In this document: piece by piece, positions 50,880 to 59,985 of the stretch
Numbering within the stretch: the first letter of the stretch is position 1
Layout: each line of letters begins with the position of its first letter
Source of the DNA: Streptomonospora wellingtoniae
Lineage (GTDB): Bacteria; Actinomycetota; Actinomycetes; Streptosporangiales; Streptosporangiaceae
Length of the DNA: 64,000 nt
Assembly (NCBI RefSeq): GCF_031845375.1
Contig: NZ_JAVREK010000017.1
Location: 1 to 64,000, forward strand
Reading direction: 5' to 3'
Program-made: the position numbers and the translations under genes
The notes under the pieces: model-generated
Seen by the model: only the letters and a program-made list of their open reading frames with translations
What the model was told of the DNA's origin: nothing
Database searches by the model: none

Positions 50880-50944
50880 CCGTCGATCTTGTAGCTATCG
50901 TGAAGGAAAGCGATTGCCAGTGACGATGGCTACAAGATCGACGG
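50880..50944 (+). repeat. Dispersed palindromic repeat, copy 4
   Basis: The arm at 50880-50901 (CCGTCGATCTTGTAGCTATC plus GT) pairs with 50923-50944 with one mismatch. The loop contains GGAAAGCGATTGCC. It sits between the convergent parE and cds1 genes. Its orientation matches the copies at 937 and 17215. Confidence 0.88.
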
Positions 50945-51002
50945 AGGTCGGCGGAGGGGGACGCGGCGCCCGGGAGGGTGGGGCCGGGGTCCGGCCGCAG
51001 GC

Positions 51003-52127
51003 CTACGCGGGAGGTTCCCACCGGCCGGAGGCCAGGAAGCGCTCGATCGCCGCAGTGCAGGCCGCCGGGTCCAGTCCGGCCTCGGCCACCCAGGCGTCGT
51101 CGTAGTAGGTGTGCCGGTAGCGTTCGCCGCCGTCGCAGATCAGGGTGACGACGCTGCCGCGGCTCCCCTCGCGCAGCATGCGGGCGACCAGGTGCCACAC
51201 GCCCCACATGTTGGTGCCGGTCGAGCCGCCCGCGCTCAGTCCGGTGACCGCGTTGAGGTGGCGCATGGCCGCGATGCTGGCGGCGTCGGGCACCGGCACC
51301 ATCAGATCGATGACCGAGGGCACGAAGCTGGGCTCGATCCGCGGCCGGCCGATGCCCTCGATGCGCGAGGGCATGCCGGTGGAGTAGTCGGAGGCTCCGG
51401 TTACCCAGCCGGGGAAGAACGCGGAGTTCTCCGGGTCGACGACCGCCAGACGGGTGTGGTGCCTGCGGTAGCGCAGGTAGCGTCCGATGGTGGCCGAGGT
51501 CCCGCCGGTCCCGGAGCCCACGACGACCCACTCCGGAACGGGGTGGCGCTCCATGGCCAGCTGCTCGAAGATCGACTCGGCGATGTTGTTGTTGCCTCGC
51601 CAGTCCGTGGCACGCTCGGCGTAGGTGAACTGGTCCATGTAGTGGCCGCCGGCCTCGGCGGCCAGCCGCTCGGCCTCGCTGTACATCTCGATCGGGACGT
51701 CGACGTAGTGGCAGCGCCCCCCGTAGCGCTCGATCAGCGCGATCTTCTCCGGACTGGTCGTGCGCGGTACCACCGTGACGAAATCCAGACCGATCAGGCG
51801 GGCGAAGTAGGCCTCGGAAACGGCCGTGGACCCCGAGCTGGCCTCGACGATCGTGGTGTTCTCGCCGATCCAGCCGTTGGCCAGGGCGTAGAGGAACAGC
51901 GACCGCGCCAGCCGGTGCTTGAGGCTGCCGGTGGGGTGGACCGACTCGTCCTTCAGGTAGAGGTCGATGCCCCACTCGGGCGGCAGCGGGAACACGTGCA
52001 TGTGGGTGTCGGCGGAGCGGTTGGCGTCGGCGACCACCTTGCGCACCGCCTCGTCCACCCAGGCTCGGGTGCGCCGCGACGAGCGCTCCACGCAGGGGTC
52101 GTCCGGGCCGTCGGCGGGTAGGGTCAT
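51003..52127 (-). CDS. cds1: Cds1-like PLP-dependent L-cysteine desulfhydrase
   Basis: The 374-aa fold-type II PLP enzyme has cofactor lysine K70 in HPTGSLKHRLARS, substrate loop EASSGSTAVSEAYFARLIG and phosphate-binding VVVGSGTGGTSATIGRY. The stretches GGHYMDQFTYAERATDWRGNNNIAESIFEQ and RLAVVDPENSAFFPGW closely match the mycobacterial Cds1 branch of the cysteine synthase superfamily, which releases H2S from cysteine. Dedicated cysteine synthases are shorter and lack the STGTNMWGVWHL end. ATG 52127 is the natural start within a longer open frame. It heads toward parE with repeat copy 4 between. Confidence 0.88.
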   Translation of the reverse strand: MTLPADGPDDPCVERSSRRTRAWVDEAVRKVVADANRSADTHMHVFPLPPEWGIDLYLKDESVHPTGSLKHRLARSLFLYALANGWIGENTTIVEASSGSTAVSEAYFARLIGLDFVTVVPRTTSPEKIALIERYGGRCHYVDVPIEMYSEAERLAAEAGGHYMDQFTYAERATDWRGNNNIAESIFEQLAMERHPVPEWVVVGSGTGGTSATIGRYLRYRRHHTRLAVVDPENSAFFPGWVTGASDYSTGMPSRIEGIGRPRIEPSFVPSVIDLMVPVPDAASIAAMRHLNAVTGLSAGGSTGTNMWGVWHLVARMLREGSRGSVVTLICDGGERYRHTYYDDAWVAEAGLDPAACTAAIERFLASGRWEPPA

Positions 52128-52165
52128 GCGCCCGACCCTACCGCCCGGCCCGCAGACGAGCGTGC

Positions 52166-52199
52166 CGAAGGGCTCTCCGTACAGGCGGAGAGCCCTTCG
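52166..52199 (-). terminator. Terminator between the TPR gene and cds1
   Basis: CGAAGGGCTCTCCG (52166-52179) pairs perfectly with CGGAGAGCCCTTCG (52186-52199) around TACAGG. It lies about 50 bases after the TPR gene stop on the minus strand. Confidence 0.8.
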
Positions 52200-52246
52200 A
52201 TGCGCATTGCGCCACCCGGTGCTCGGGGCGGGTGCGCGGTGTCCGG

Positions 52247-52573
52247 TCAGTCCAGCGAACCGCCGGACATGGCTGCGTGCATCCGCCGGTAGGGGGCGGC
52301 CTCCTCGTCGCGGCTCTGGCGCTCCAGGGAGCGCGCCAGAGCGATGTGGGCCCAGCTGTCGCAGGGGTCGAGCTCGATGATGCGCCGGAAGGTCTCCTCG
52401 GCTCTGGCGAGCTGGGCGGAGTGGAAGTAGGAGCGGCCCAGCAGCTCCAGGATGGAGCGGCTGCCCGGCTCGTCGTCGGCGATGGCCTTCAGGATGCGGG
52501 CGGCCTCGATGTAGTCGCCCAGGTCGAAGTACAGTCTGCCGCGGTTGAACGTCTCGTAGGTCGTCTCCTTCAC
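52247..52573 (-). CDS. Small tetratricopeptide-repeat protein
   Basis: The 108-aa protein consists of roughly three TPR units: TFNRGRLYFDLGDYIEAARILKAI, then LLGRSYFHSAQLARAEETFRRIIELDP, then a closing helix ALARSLERQSRDEEAA. The fold is all helical and serves as a protein-binding scaffold. ATG 52573 (MKETTYETFN) follows GGAGACGA-like bases on the minus strand. It ends at a strong terminator. Small TPR proteins of this size are common in actinobacteria; the partner is not visible here. Confidence 0.85.
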   Translation of the reverse strand: MKETTYETFNRGRLYFDLGDYIEAARILKAIADDEPGSRSILELLGRSYFHSAQLARAEETFRRIIELDPCDSWAHIALARSLERQSRDEEAAPYRRMHAAMSGGSLD

Positions 52574-52678
52574 CAGGCACTCCCTTCGTCGGCATGCACA
52601 ACCCCGAAGCGGAATGACCTATTCCCTTAGACGGCGCCCTTCACACCTCGGCCCGGCGCCGCATCGGCGCGGTCGGAC

Positions 52679-53182
52679 TTACACGTCGTGCGGCTCGATC
52701 CGCCCGGTGTCGACGTCGTAGACCGCCCCGGCCACCGAAAGGCCGCGCGGCAGCAGCGGATGGTGGCGGATGCGCTCCAGATCGTGGCGCAGCGCGCCGA
52801 TCTGGTCGTTGTCGGTGCGGAACTCCAGGCTGCGCGTGTCGACGCCGTGCCGACTCTCGATGAGGTCGTGCACCTCGCCGTCGCCGGAGACCGACGCCAT
52901 CTTGCACCGCGTGTGCGGCATGACCAGGACCCGGTCGACCTCCAGCAGGTAGGCGGCGAGCACCAGCGTGCGCAGGGTGTCGTCGGTGACCCGGGCTCCG
53001 GCGTTACGCAGGATCTTGGCGTCGCCGGGCTGCAGCCCCAGCGGCTGCAGCGGCTCGATCCGCGAGTCCATGCAGGTCACCAGGGCCAGGCCGCGAGCCG
53101 CCACCGGGGCCAGGCCGCTCAACCGGAAGTCGGCGGCGTAGGCGTCGTTGGCGGTGAAGAGATCGTCGAAGGCGCTGTTCAC
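52679..53182 (-). CDS. Beta-class carbonic anhydrase
   Basis: The 167-aa zinc enzyme interconverts CO2 and bicarbonate. Zinc ligands are C37 (TCMDSR, with D39 and R41), H90 and C93 (MPHTRCKM), in the order and spacing of short beta-carbonic anhydrases such as the mycobacterial Rv1284 type. The region between has LRNAGARVTDDTLRTLVLAAYLLEV. GTG 53182 follows GGGGAGC (RC) and gives VNSAFDDLF. The length is normal for this subclass. It lies downstream of parC on the same strand, probably as a separate unit. Confidence 0.93.
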   Translation of the reverse strand: MNSAFDDLFTANDAYAADFRLSGLAPVAARGLALVTCMDSRIEPLQPLGLQPGDAKILRNAGARVTDDTLRTLVLAAYLLEVDRVLVMPHTRCKMASVSGDGEVHDLIESRHGVDTRSLEFRTDNDQIGALRHDLERIRHHPLLPRGLSVAGAVYDVDTGRIEPHDV

Positions 53183-53359
53183 GCGTTGCTCCCCGTTCGG
53201 ACGGATCCCGCGGGCGGTGTGCTCGCACCGCCGCAGGGGCGTGGCCGCGGAGCGGTGCGCACGTGTGCGCAGTCCGTCCCCGCGGTCGTGCCGCGGACAT
53301 CGTAGGACTGTCGACCCGGTGCGGCGGGGCACCGGGGGATGCGGATGCTCTTATGGATG

Positions 53360-55849
53360 TCAGTCGCCGCCTGCGGAGGCGGCGAGCCCGAGGTCGGTGC
53401 GGCCCGTACCGACCACGGCGATGGCGCGCGGCAGCGGCTCGCCGGAGCCGTCGCGGCGCTCGTCGAGGTCGGGCAGCCGGACCGGGCCGCCGTCGGCCCT
53501 GCTCGCGCGGGCCGGAGCCCGCCCGATCCAGGCCAGCACCAACCGGTCCTCGCCCTTGAGGAACCGCTGGCAGCGCACCCCTCCGGTGGCCCGCCCCTTG
53601 GTGGGGAAGGTCTCGAACGGGGTGACCTTGGCCGCGCCACCGCCGGTGCCCGGCAGTTCGTCGGTGCTGCCGGCGACGGTGAGCACGACGCTGTCCTCGG
53701 GCAGCGCGACCGCACCGAACCATAGTGCCCGAGCCCCCTCGGGCAGCCGGACACCGGCCACCCCCCCGGCAGGTCGGCCCTGCGGGCGGACGGCGTCGGC
53801 GGAGAAGCGCAGCAGCTGCCCTTCGGTGGTGATGAAGACGAGGTCCTCCTCGCCGGTCGCCAACTGGGAGGCGCCGATGACCCGGTCCCCCTCGCGCAGG
53901 TTGATGATCTCGAAGTCGTCCTTGTTGGGCGGAGACTCCGACGTCACCCGCTTGACCACGCCCTGCTCGGTGCCGACGGCGATGCCGGGCCCGTCGTCGT
54001 CCAGGGCGGCGACCGAGACCACGCGCTCGCCCTCCTCCAGCGAGACGAACTCCTCGACGGTCAGCCCGTGGGCCTGCGGCGGCGACTCGGCCGCGTCGTC
54101 GGGCAGTTCGGGCAGCTCCACCACCGGAACCCTGAGGGCACGGCCCTGGTCGGTGAGCAGCCCGACGTCGGCGCGGGAGGTGGTGGGCACCGACGCCGCG
54201 ATCGCGTCGTGCTTGGTGCGCAGGCCCTCATGCATCGGCGGCAACCGCGGTCCGGCGCTGCGCCCGAGCAGACCGGTGGCGCTGAGCAGCACGTGGCAGG
54301 GCTGGTCGGCCATCTCCAGGGGGATGGAGGCGCTGCGCGTCTCACCGGTGCTCTCCTGCAGCACCGTGCGCCGCTCGGTGGCGTAGTCCTTGGCGACCTC
54401 GCCCAGCTCCTTGGAGACCAGGCGACGCAGCTTGGAGTCGGAGTCCAGGATCGCGGTCAGCTCTTCGATGTCCTTGGTGAGCTGGTCGCGCTCGGTCTCC
54501 AGCTCCAGCCGGTCGAACTTGGTCAGGCGGCGCAGCGGCGTGTCGAGGATGTAGCGCGCCTGGGTCTCGGACAGCTCGAAGGTGGTCATCAGCCGCTGGC
54601 GGGCCTGCGCGGTGTCCTCGGAGTCGCGGATCAGCGCGATGACCTCGTCGATGTTGAGCAGTGCGACGAGCAGGCCCGCGACCAGGTGCAGCCGCTCCTC
54701 GCGCTTGGAGCGCCGGTGCTCGCAGCGGCGCCGGACGACGTCGAGGCGGTGGTCGACGAAGACCTGGAGCAGGTCGCGCAGCCCCAGTGTGCGCGGCTGG
54801 CCGTCGACCAGGGCGACGTTGTTGATGCCGAAGCTCTCCTCCATCGGCGTCAGCCGGTAGAGCTCCTCCAGCACCGCCTCGGGGTTGAAGCCGTTCTTCA
54901 GCTCGATCACCAGCCGCAGGCCCTGGTTGCGGTCGGTGAGGTCCTTGAGGTCGCTGATTCCCTGCAGCTTCTTGTTCTGCACCAGCTCCTTGATGCGGCT
55001 GACGACCTTCTCCGGGCCCACGCTGTAGGGCAGTTCGGTGATCACCAGGCCGGTGCGGCGCGGCGAGACCCGCTCGACGCTGACGGTCGCGCGGGTCCGG
55101 AAGGTGCCGCGACCGGTGCGGTAGGCGTCGCGGACTCCGTCGAGCCCGACGACGGTGCCGCCGGTGGGCAGGTCCGGGCCCGGCACGAACTCCATCAGGT
55201 CCTCAAGCGAGGCGTCCGGATGGGAGATCAGGTGGCGCGCCGCAGCGATGACCTCGCCGAGGTTGTGCGGCACCATGTTGGTGGCCATGCCGACGGCGAT
55301 CCCCGAGGCCCCGTTGACCAGCAGGTTGGGGAAGGCGGCGGGCAGGACGTCGGGTTCGCTCTCCTGGCCGTCGTAGTTGGGCTGGAAGTCGACGACGTTC
55401 TCGTCCAGCGACGTCACCATCAGCTGGGCGGCGCGGCCCAGGCGGGCCTCGGTGTAGCGCATCGCGGCCGGCGCGTCGTCGCCGCCCAGCGAGCCGAAGT
55501 TGCCGTGCCCGTCCACGAGCGGAACCCGCATCGCGAAGGGCTGGCTCATCCGCACCATGGCGTCGTAGATGGCGGAGTCGCCGTGCGGGTGCAGCTTGCC
55601 CATCACCTCGCCGACGACGCGCGCGCACTTGACGTGCGCACGGTCGGGGCGCAGGCCCATCTCGTTCATCTGGTAGAGGATGCGCCGCTGCACCGGCTTC
55701 ATCCCGTCGCGGGCGTCCGGCAGCGCGCGCTGGTAGATCACCGAGTAGGCGTACTCGAGGAAGCTTCCGCGCATTTCCTCGGAGACGTCGATGTCGATGA
55801 TCTTCTCAGCGAGATCCTCGGGAGGTGGTGGAGAGGTTGTACGGGCCAT
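53360..55849 (-). CDS. parC: DNA topoisomerase IV subunit A (GyrA-like)
   Basis: The 829-aa DNA-cleaving subunit has YAYSVIYQRALPDARDGMKPVQRRILY, the quinolone-region HPHGDSAIYDAMVRMSQ (S92 and D96 at the usual resistance positions) and the catalytic tyrosine Y132 in AMRYTEARL. GINNVALVDGQPRTLGL and a C-terminal beta-pinwheel region with EGDRVIGASQ repeats follow. It acts with ParE to decatenate chromosomes. The C-terminal domain lacks a clear GyrA box (QxRGGxG/K), which supports topoisomerase IV over gyrase. ATG 55849 is the start. The parE and parC genes face each other across cds1, the TPR and the carbonic anhydrase genes. Confidence 0.9.
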   Translation of the reverse strand: MARTTSPPPPEDLAEKIIDIDVSEEMRGSFLEYAYSVIYQRALPDARDGMKPVQRRILYQMNEMGLRPDRAHVKCARVVGEVMGKLHPHGDSAIYDAMVRMSQPFAMRVPLVDGHGNFGSLGGDDAPAAMRYTEARLGRAAQLMVTSLDENVVDFQPNYDGQESEPDVLPAAFPNLLVNGASGIAVGMATNMVPHNLGEVIAAARHLISHPDASLEDLMEFVPGPDLPTGGTVVGLDGVRDAYRTGRGTFRTRATVSVERVSPRRTGLVITELPYSVGPEKVVSRIKELVQNKKLQGISDLKDLTDRNQGLRLVIELKNGFNPEAVLEELYRLTPMEESFGINNVALVDGQPRTLGLRDLLQVFVDHRLDVVRRRCEHRRSKREERLHLVAGLLVALLNIDEVIALIRDSEDTAQARQRLMTTFELSETQARYILDTPLRRLTKFDRLELETERDQLTKDIEELTAILDSDSKLRRLVSKELGEVAKDYATERRTVLQESTGETRSASIPLEMADQPCHVLLSATGLLGRSAGPRLPPMHEGLRTKHDAIAASVPTTSRADVGLLTDQGRALRVPVVELPELPDDAAESPPQAHGLTVEEFVSLEEGERVVSVAALDDDGPGIAVGTEQGVVKRVTSESPPNKDDFEIINLREGDRVIGASQLATGEEDLVFITTEGQLLRFSADAVRPQGRPAGGVAGVRLPEGARALWFGAVALPEDSVVLTVAGSTDELPGTGGGAAKVTPFETFPTKGRATGGVRCQRFLKGEDRLVLAWIGRAPARASRADGGPVRLPDLDERRDGSGEPLPRAIAVVGTGRTDLGLAASAGGD

Positions 55850-56379
55850 GTCGGCAATTCTGGCCCGCTGCGCCGACCATCGCGAACCAGGGAGCCCGCC
55901 GGGGGCCGTCGCGGCGCGTTAGGGTCCCGTTAAAATGACGGTAATTCGGGTTGCCCCTGGGGTTTCGGTCGCGCCGTGGTCGCGACGATGCTCACGTTGA
56001 GTGACAGGGAGGGTTTCGAAGGCGTGTCCGCGGGGCGCCTGCGCGTGAGAAGAGCCACGCCTCTCAACGGAGGAAGCGCGGGGACCGGCCCGCCGCGGCG
56101 CACGTAGGAGCAGGGGGCGGGTCTGCGCTACGCATCGTGCGCAGCGGAGGAGGGCGATGGGAGGCGGCGCATGGTACAGCCGTTCTCGGGGCAGTCAAGG
56201 CGGAGACTGATTCCGGGGCTAGCCTCGAAAGGGCGCCCGACCCCCACGAGAGCGCATCGCGCTCGCCAGACCTCGATTGGTCCGGGTACCCCGACGGCTC
56301 CCGCGGCCCCGCCCGACCCGCACGCCCCGCCGGCACCGCCCGGCCGCCCTCCGGCGGCGGGCCGCCGGACCGACCGACG
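55850..56379. other. Divergent region between parC and the Mrp operon
   Basis: The 530 bases hold a mildly AT-richer block at about 55915-55965 that may contain promoters for both directions. The open frame of mrpA extends back to about 56137, but that extension is Pro/Arg/Gly-rich and not membrane-like. No separate gene was recognised. Confidence 0.5.
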
Positions 56380-59001
56380 ATGAACGACGTGCCAATGCTG
56401 CTGCCTGCCATCCTCGCGCTGCACGCCGCCGCGGCGGTGCTGCTGCCGCCCCTCGCCGGCCGACTGGGTGCCCGGATCTTCCTGCTCGCCGGACTGCCGC
56501 CCGCCGCCGCGGCGGTTTGGGCGCTCGCCCACGCCCCAGCGATCCTCGGCGGTGCGCCGATGCAGGCGACGGTCGCGTGGGCGCCCGCCCTCGGCATCGC
56601 CTTCGCGTTCCGCGTCGACGCCCTCGCGCTGGCCATGACCCTGCTCGTGAGCGGGGTCGGCGCGGTCATCTTCGGCTACTGCGCCGCCTACTTCCACGCG
56701 GAAGAGCGCGGCCTGGGCCGGCTCGCCGCCGTGATGGTGCTGTTCGCGGGCTCCATGCTGGGCCTGGTCACCACCGACAACCTGTTCGCGCTCTACGTCT
56801 TCTGGGAGCTCACCTCCGTCACGTCGTTCCTGCTGGTAGGCCACGACGACCGCAAGGAGCATGCGCGGCGCGCGGCCACCCAGGCTCTGGTCACCACTGC
56901 GGGGACCGGGCTGCTGATGCTCATCGGGTTCATCATGCTGGGCTGGGCCGCGGGCGACTACAGCATCTCGGCCCTGGTGGCCGACCCTCCCGACGGCGGG
57001 CCGTGGCTCACCGCGGCGCTGGTGCTGATCCTGGTCGGCGCCTTCGCCAAGTCCGCGCAGGTGCCGATGCACTTCTGGCTGCCGGGCGCGATGATCGCGC
57101 CCACCCCGGTCAGTGCCTACCTGCACGCCGCGGCGATGGTCAAGGGCGGCGTTTACCTGGTCGCCCGCCTGGCGCCCGGCTTCGCCGACGCCGGTGTCTG
57201 GCAGGTGCTCGTGCTCGGCATCGGACTGGCCACCATGATCGTGGGCGGATGGCGGGCGCTGCGCCAGGACGACCTCAAGCTGCTGCTGGCCTACGGCACC
57301 GTCAGCCAGCTCGGGTTCCTCACCCTGCTCGGGGGCGCGGGAACCCAGGTGGCGGGGACCGCCATGATCGGTGCCCTGCTCGCGCACGGCCTGTTCAAGT
57401 CGGGGCTGTTCCTCACCGTCGGGATCATCGACCACCAGACCGGGACCCGCAGCATAAGCCGCCTCACCGGGCTGGGCCGGCGCATGCCGGTGCTCGCCGT
57501 CGCCGCCTGCTTTTCCGCGGCGTCGATGGCCGGGCTTCCGCCGCTGATCGGCTTCACCGCCAAGGAGGCCGCCCTGGAGGCGTTCCTGCCGTCAGCGGCG
57601 CCAGGCCTGCCGGCACCCGTATCGGCTGCCGAACTGGGCGGGCTCGTGGCGGCCTCGGTGCTCACCTTCGCCTACAGCGCCCGGTTCCTCTGGGGCGCGT
57701 TCGGCGACAGGCCCACCGTCTCCGAGCGCTCCTTCGACGCGCCCTCCGCGGCCTTCATCGCCGCCCCCGTGGCGCTGGCTGCCCTCAGCCTCGCCCTGGG
57801 CGCGGTCCCCGCGGCAGCCGACGCCCTCGCGCAGGGCTACGCCCACGCGCTGCCGACCGGCGAGAAGCCGTACCACCTGGCGCTATGGCACGGGGTGACG
57901 CCGCCGCTGCTGCTGACCGCCGCCGTGGTGGCCGCCGGCGTGCTGCTGTTCGCCAAGCGCCGGACGGTGGGCCGGATCCAGAACGCCATGCCGCGCTGGC
58001 CCGACGCCGAGTACGGCTACCACCTGTTCATCCACGGCATCTACAGCGTCGCGCTGAGCGTCACCCGGCGCACCCAGAGCGGCTCGCTTCCGGTGTACCT
58101 GGGCATCATCCTGGCCGTGCTGCTGGTGCTGCCCGGCGCCCGGCTGGCAGCGGGGCTGATCACCGGCGAGATCGCCGTCCCTGGCACCGACGAGGGCCTG
58201 CGGATCTGGGACAGCCCGCTGGAGCTGCTGGTGACGGCGGTCATCGTCGTCACCGCCGTGGCCACCGTGCGCGAGCACCGGCGCTTCCCGGCACTGATCC
58301 TGCTCAGCGTGCTGGGATTCGGCATCGCCGGGCTGTTCGTGCTGCACGGTGCACCCGACCTCGCGCTGACCCTGGTGCTCGTCGAGACCCTCACCACGAT
58401 CATCCTCGTCTTCGTGCTGCGCCGACTGCCCTCCACCTTCAGCGTGCGGCCCGACGGCTGGGGCAAGCGGCTGACCGTGCTGCTGTGCGCGGCGGCGGGC
58501 ACCTTCATCGCGCTCGCGCTCTGGCTGATGACCGCAGCGCGCACAGCCGACCCGGTCTCCGCCGAGTACGCCGACCTGGCCGAGAAGGCCGGCGGCACGA
58601 ACCTCGTCAACGTGATCCTGGCCGACTTCCGCGCGCTGGACACCCTCGGCGAGATCGTGGTGCTGGCCACGGCGGCGGTCGCGGTGGCGTCGCTGGTGCT
58701 GCTGAACCGGCGCGACCGGATCGTCGACGAACCTGCGGCCGAGAACGAGAACGAGAACGAGGGCGAAGGCCCCGATGGTGCGGTGAGACCGGCCGGGCCC
58801 GAGCCCGCGGGCACGGGCGCGCTCGCGCTGCGGCGCCGCGCCGCGGACGCCGAGGCCCCCGGGACGGAGCCCTCCGAGCACGATCCTGTACGCGAGGGGG
58901 AGGCCGGCGCCGCGGACGCCGACGAGGCCTCAAACACCGGCACCGGCACCGGCACCGGCACGGGAGCCGACGACGAGGGGAGCGACGATGACCGAGCATG
59001 A
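56380..59001 (+). CDS. mrpA: Na+/H+ antiporter subunit A (MrpA/MnhA)
   Basis: The approximately 873-aa polytopic subunit is homologous to complex I NuoL. It has about 20 membrane spans, the proton-channel signature ALYVFWELTSVTSFLLVGH, the lysine-bearing GAFAKSAQVPMHFWLPGAM and VKGGVYLVARL. A C-terminal DUF4040/MrpB-like part (DFRALDTLGEIVVLATAAVAV) follows, then a 90-residue acidic tail with ENENEN and TGTGTG repeats. ATG 56380 is placed directly before the first hydrophobic span. It is the first gene of a seven-gene operon whose members overlap or nearly touch. Confidence 0.93.
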   Translation: MNDVPMLLPAILALHAAAAVLLPPLAGRLGARIFLLAGLPPAAAAVWALAHAPAILGGAPMQATVAWAPALGIAFAFRVDALALAMTLLVSGVGAVIFGYCAAYFHAEERGLGRLAAVMVLFAGSMLGLVTTDNLFALYVFWELTSVTSFLLVGHDDRKEHARRAATQALVTTAGTGLLMLIGFIMLGWAAGDYSISALVADPPDGGPWLTAALVLILVGAFAKSAQVPMHFWLPGAMIAPTPVSAYLHAAAMVKGGVYLVARLAPGFADAGVWQVLVLGIGLATMIVGGWRALRQDDLKLLLAYGTVSQLGFLTLLGGAGTQVAGTAMIGALLAHGLFKSGLFLTVGIIDHQTGTRSISRLTGLGRRMPVLAVAACFSAASMAGLPPLIGFTAKEAALEAFLPSAAPGLPAPVSAAELGGLVAASVLTFAYSARFLWGAFGDRPTVSERSFDAPSAAFIAAPVALAALSLALGAVPAAADALAQGYAHALPTGEKPYHLALWHGVTPPLLLTAAVVAAGVLLFAKRRTVGRIQNAMPRWPDAEYGYHLFIHGIYSVALSVTRRTQSGSLPVYLGIILAVLLVLPGARLAAGLITGEIAVPGTDEGLRIWDSPLELLVTAVIVVTAVATVREHRRFPALILLSVLGFGIAGLFVLHGAPDLALTLVLVETLTTIILVFVLRRLPSTFSVRPDGWGKRLTVLLCAAAGTFIALALWLMTAARTADPVSAEYADLAEKAGGTNLVNVILADFRALDTLGEIVVLATAAVAVASLVLLNRRDRIVDEPAAENENENEGEGPDGAVRPAGPEPAGTGALALRRRAADAEAPGTEPSEHDPVREGEAGAADADEASNTGTGTGTGTGADDEGSDDDRA

Positions 59002-59614
59002 ACCGGTCCGCCCCGAGCCCAGCCCCGGGCGCGCCGACGGGGAGTGGGGGCGCTCCGACCGCAGCGGCGCGCCGCCCGAGGACTGGGAGGCGCCCCGGGA
59101 GCGCTGGCTGAGCACGGGTGTGCGGCCGGCGTTCGGACCGCGCTCGGTGATGCTGGAGGTCTCCGCGCGGCTGCTGACTCCCGCCATCCTCACCTTCTCC
59201 GTGTTCCTGCTGGTCTCCGGGCACGACCGGCCGGGCGGGGGGTTCGCCGGCGGGCTGGTGGCCAGCATGGCCTACGTACTGCGCTACATCGCCGGCGGCC
59301 GGCACGAGCTGCGTGCGGGCATGCCGATGCTTCCCAACAGCCTGCTCGCCCTGGGGCTGCTGCTGGCCTGCGGCACCGCGGCCGCTCCGCTGCTGCTGGG
59401 GCACCCGGTCCTGGAGGTCCACAGCTACACCGCACACCTGCCGGTCTTCGGCAAGGTCAAGTTCGCCAGCTACCTGCTATTCGAATCGGGGGTGTTCCTC
59501 ATCGTCGTCGGGCTGGTGCTCTCCGTCGTGGCCGCGCTGGGCGCGCGCATGGAGGCCGAGGAAGAGGAGGCCCGCGACGGCGCGGGCGCGGGCGCGGGGG
59601 GAAACCCCGGATGA
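58988..59614 (+). CDS. mrpB: Na+/H+ antiporter subunit B (MrpB/MnhB)
   Basis: The 208-aa subunit has an extra N-terminal 45-residue charged segment before the family core RSVMLEVSARLLTPAILTFSVFLLVSGHDRPGGGFAGGLV. Four membrane helices and an acidic tail follow. The ATG lies inside the last codons of mrpA, a 14-base overlap, and its stop overlaps the mrpC start. It is part of the membrane antiporter that exchanges Na+ (or K+) for protons. Confidence 0.94.
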   Translation: MTEHEPVRPEPSPGRADGEWGRSDRSGAPPEDWEAPRERWLSTGVRPAFGPRSVMLEVSARLLTPAILTFSVFLLVSGHDRPGGGFAGGLVASMAYVLRYIAGGRHELRAGMPMLPNSLLALGLLLACGTAAAPLLLGHPVLEVHSYTAHLPVFGKVKFASYLLFESGVFLIVVGLVLSVVAALGARMEAEEEEARDGAGAGAGGNPG

Positions 59615-59985
59615 GCGCCCCCGGCTTCATCCTCATCGTCGCCGTCGCCGTCCTCTACTCCAGCGGGTTCTACCTGCTGCTCCAGCGCTCCCTGATGCGC
59701 GTGGTCTTCGGGATCGTCGTCCTCGGCCACGCGGCGAACCTCTCGCTGATGCTCACCGACCGCGCGATCACCCTGCCGCCGCTGCTGACCGGCAAGGAGG
59801 GCCCCATCTCCGACCCGATGCCCCAGGCTATGGCGCTGACAGCCATCGTGATCACGTTCGGCGTGACGACCTTTCTCCTGGCGCTGGCCTACCGGGTGTG
59901 GCTGGGCGACGACAACGACGAGGTGCCCGCCGACTTCGAGGACCGCCGCATCGGGCGACTCTCGGAACCGGAGGACTCCTCGTGA
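59611..59985 (+). CDS. mrpC: Na+/H+ antiporter subunit C (MrpC/MnhC)
   Basis: The 124-aa subunit is related to NuoK. It has three hydrophobic helices, including SLMRVVFGIVVLGHAANLSLML and MALTAIVITFGVTTFLLALAYRV, with the conserved PQAMALTAIVI segment. The C-terminal tail is acidic. Its start overlaps the mrpB stop by 4 bases, and its end overlaps the mrpD GTG. Confidence 0.94.
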   Translation: MSAPGFILIVAVAVLYSSGFYLLLQRSLMRVVFGIVVLGHAANLSLMLTDRAITLPPLLTGKEGPISDPMPQAMALTAIVITFGVTTFLLALAYRVWLGDDNDEVPADFEDRRIGRLSEPEDSS

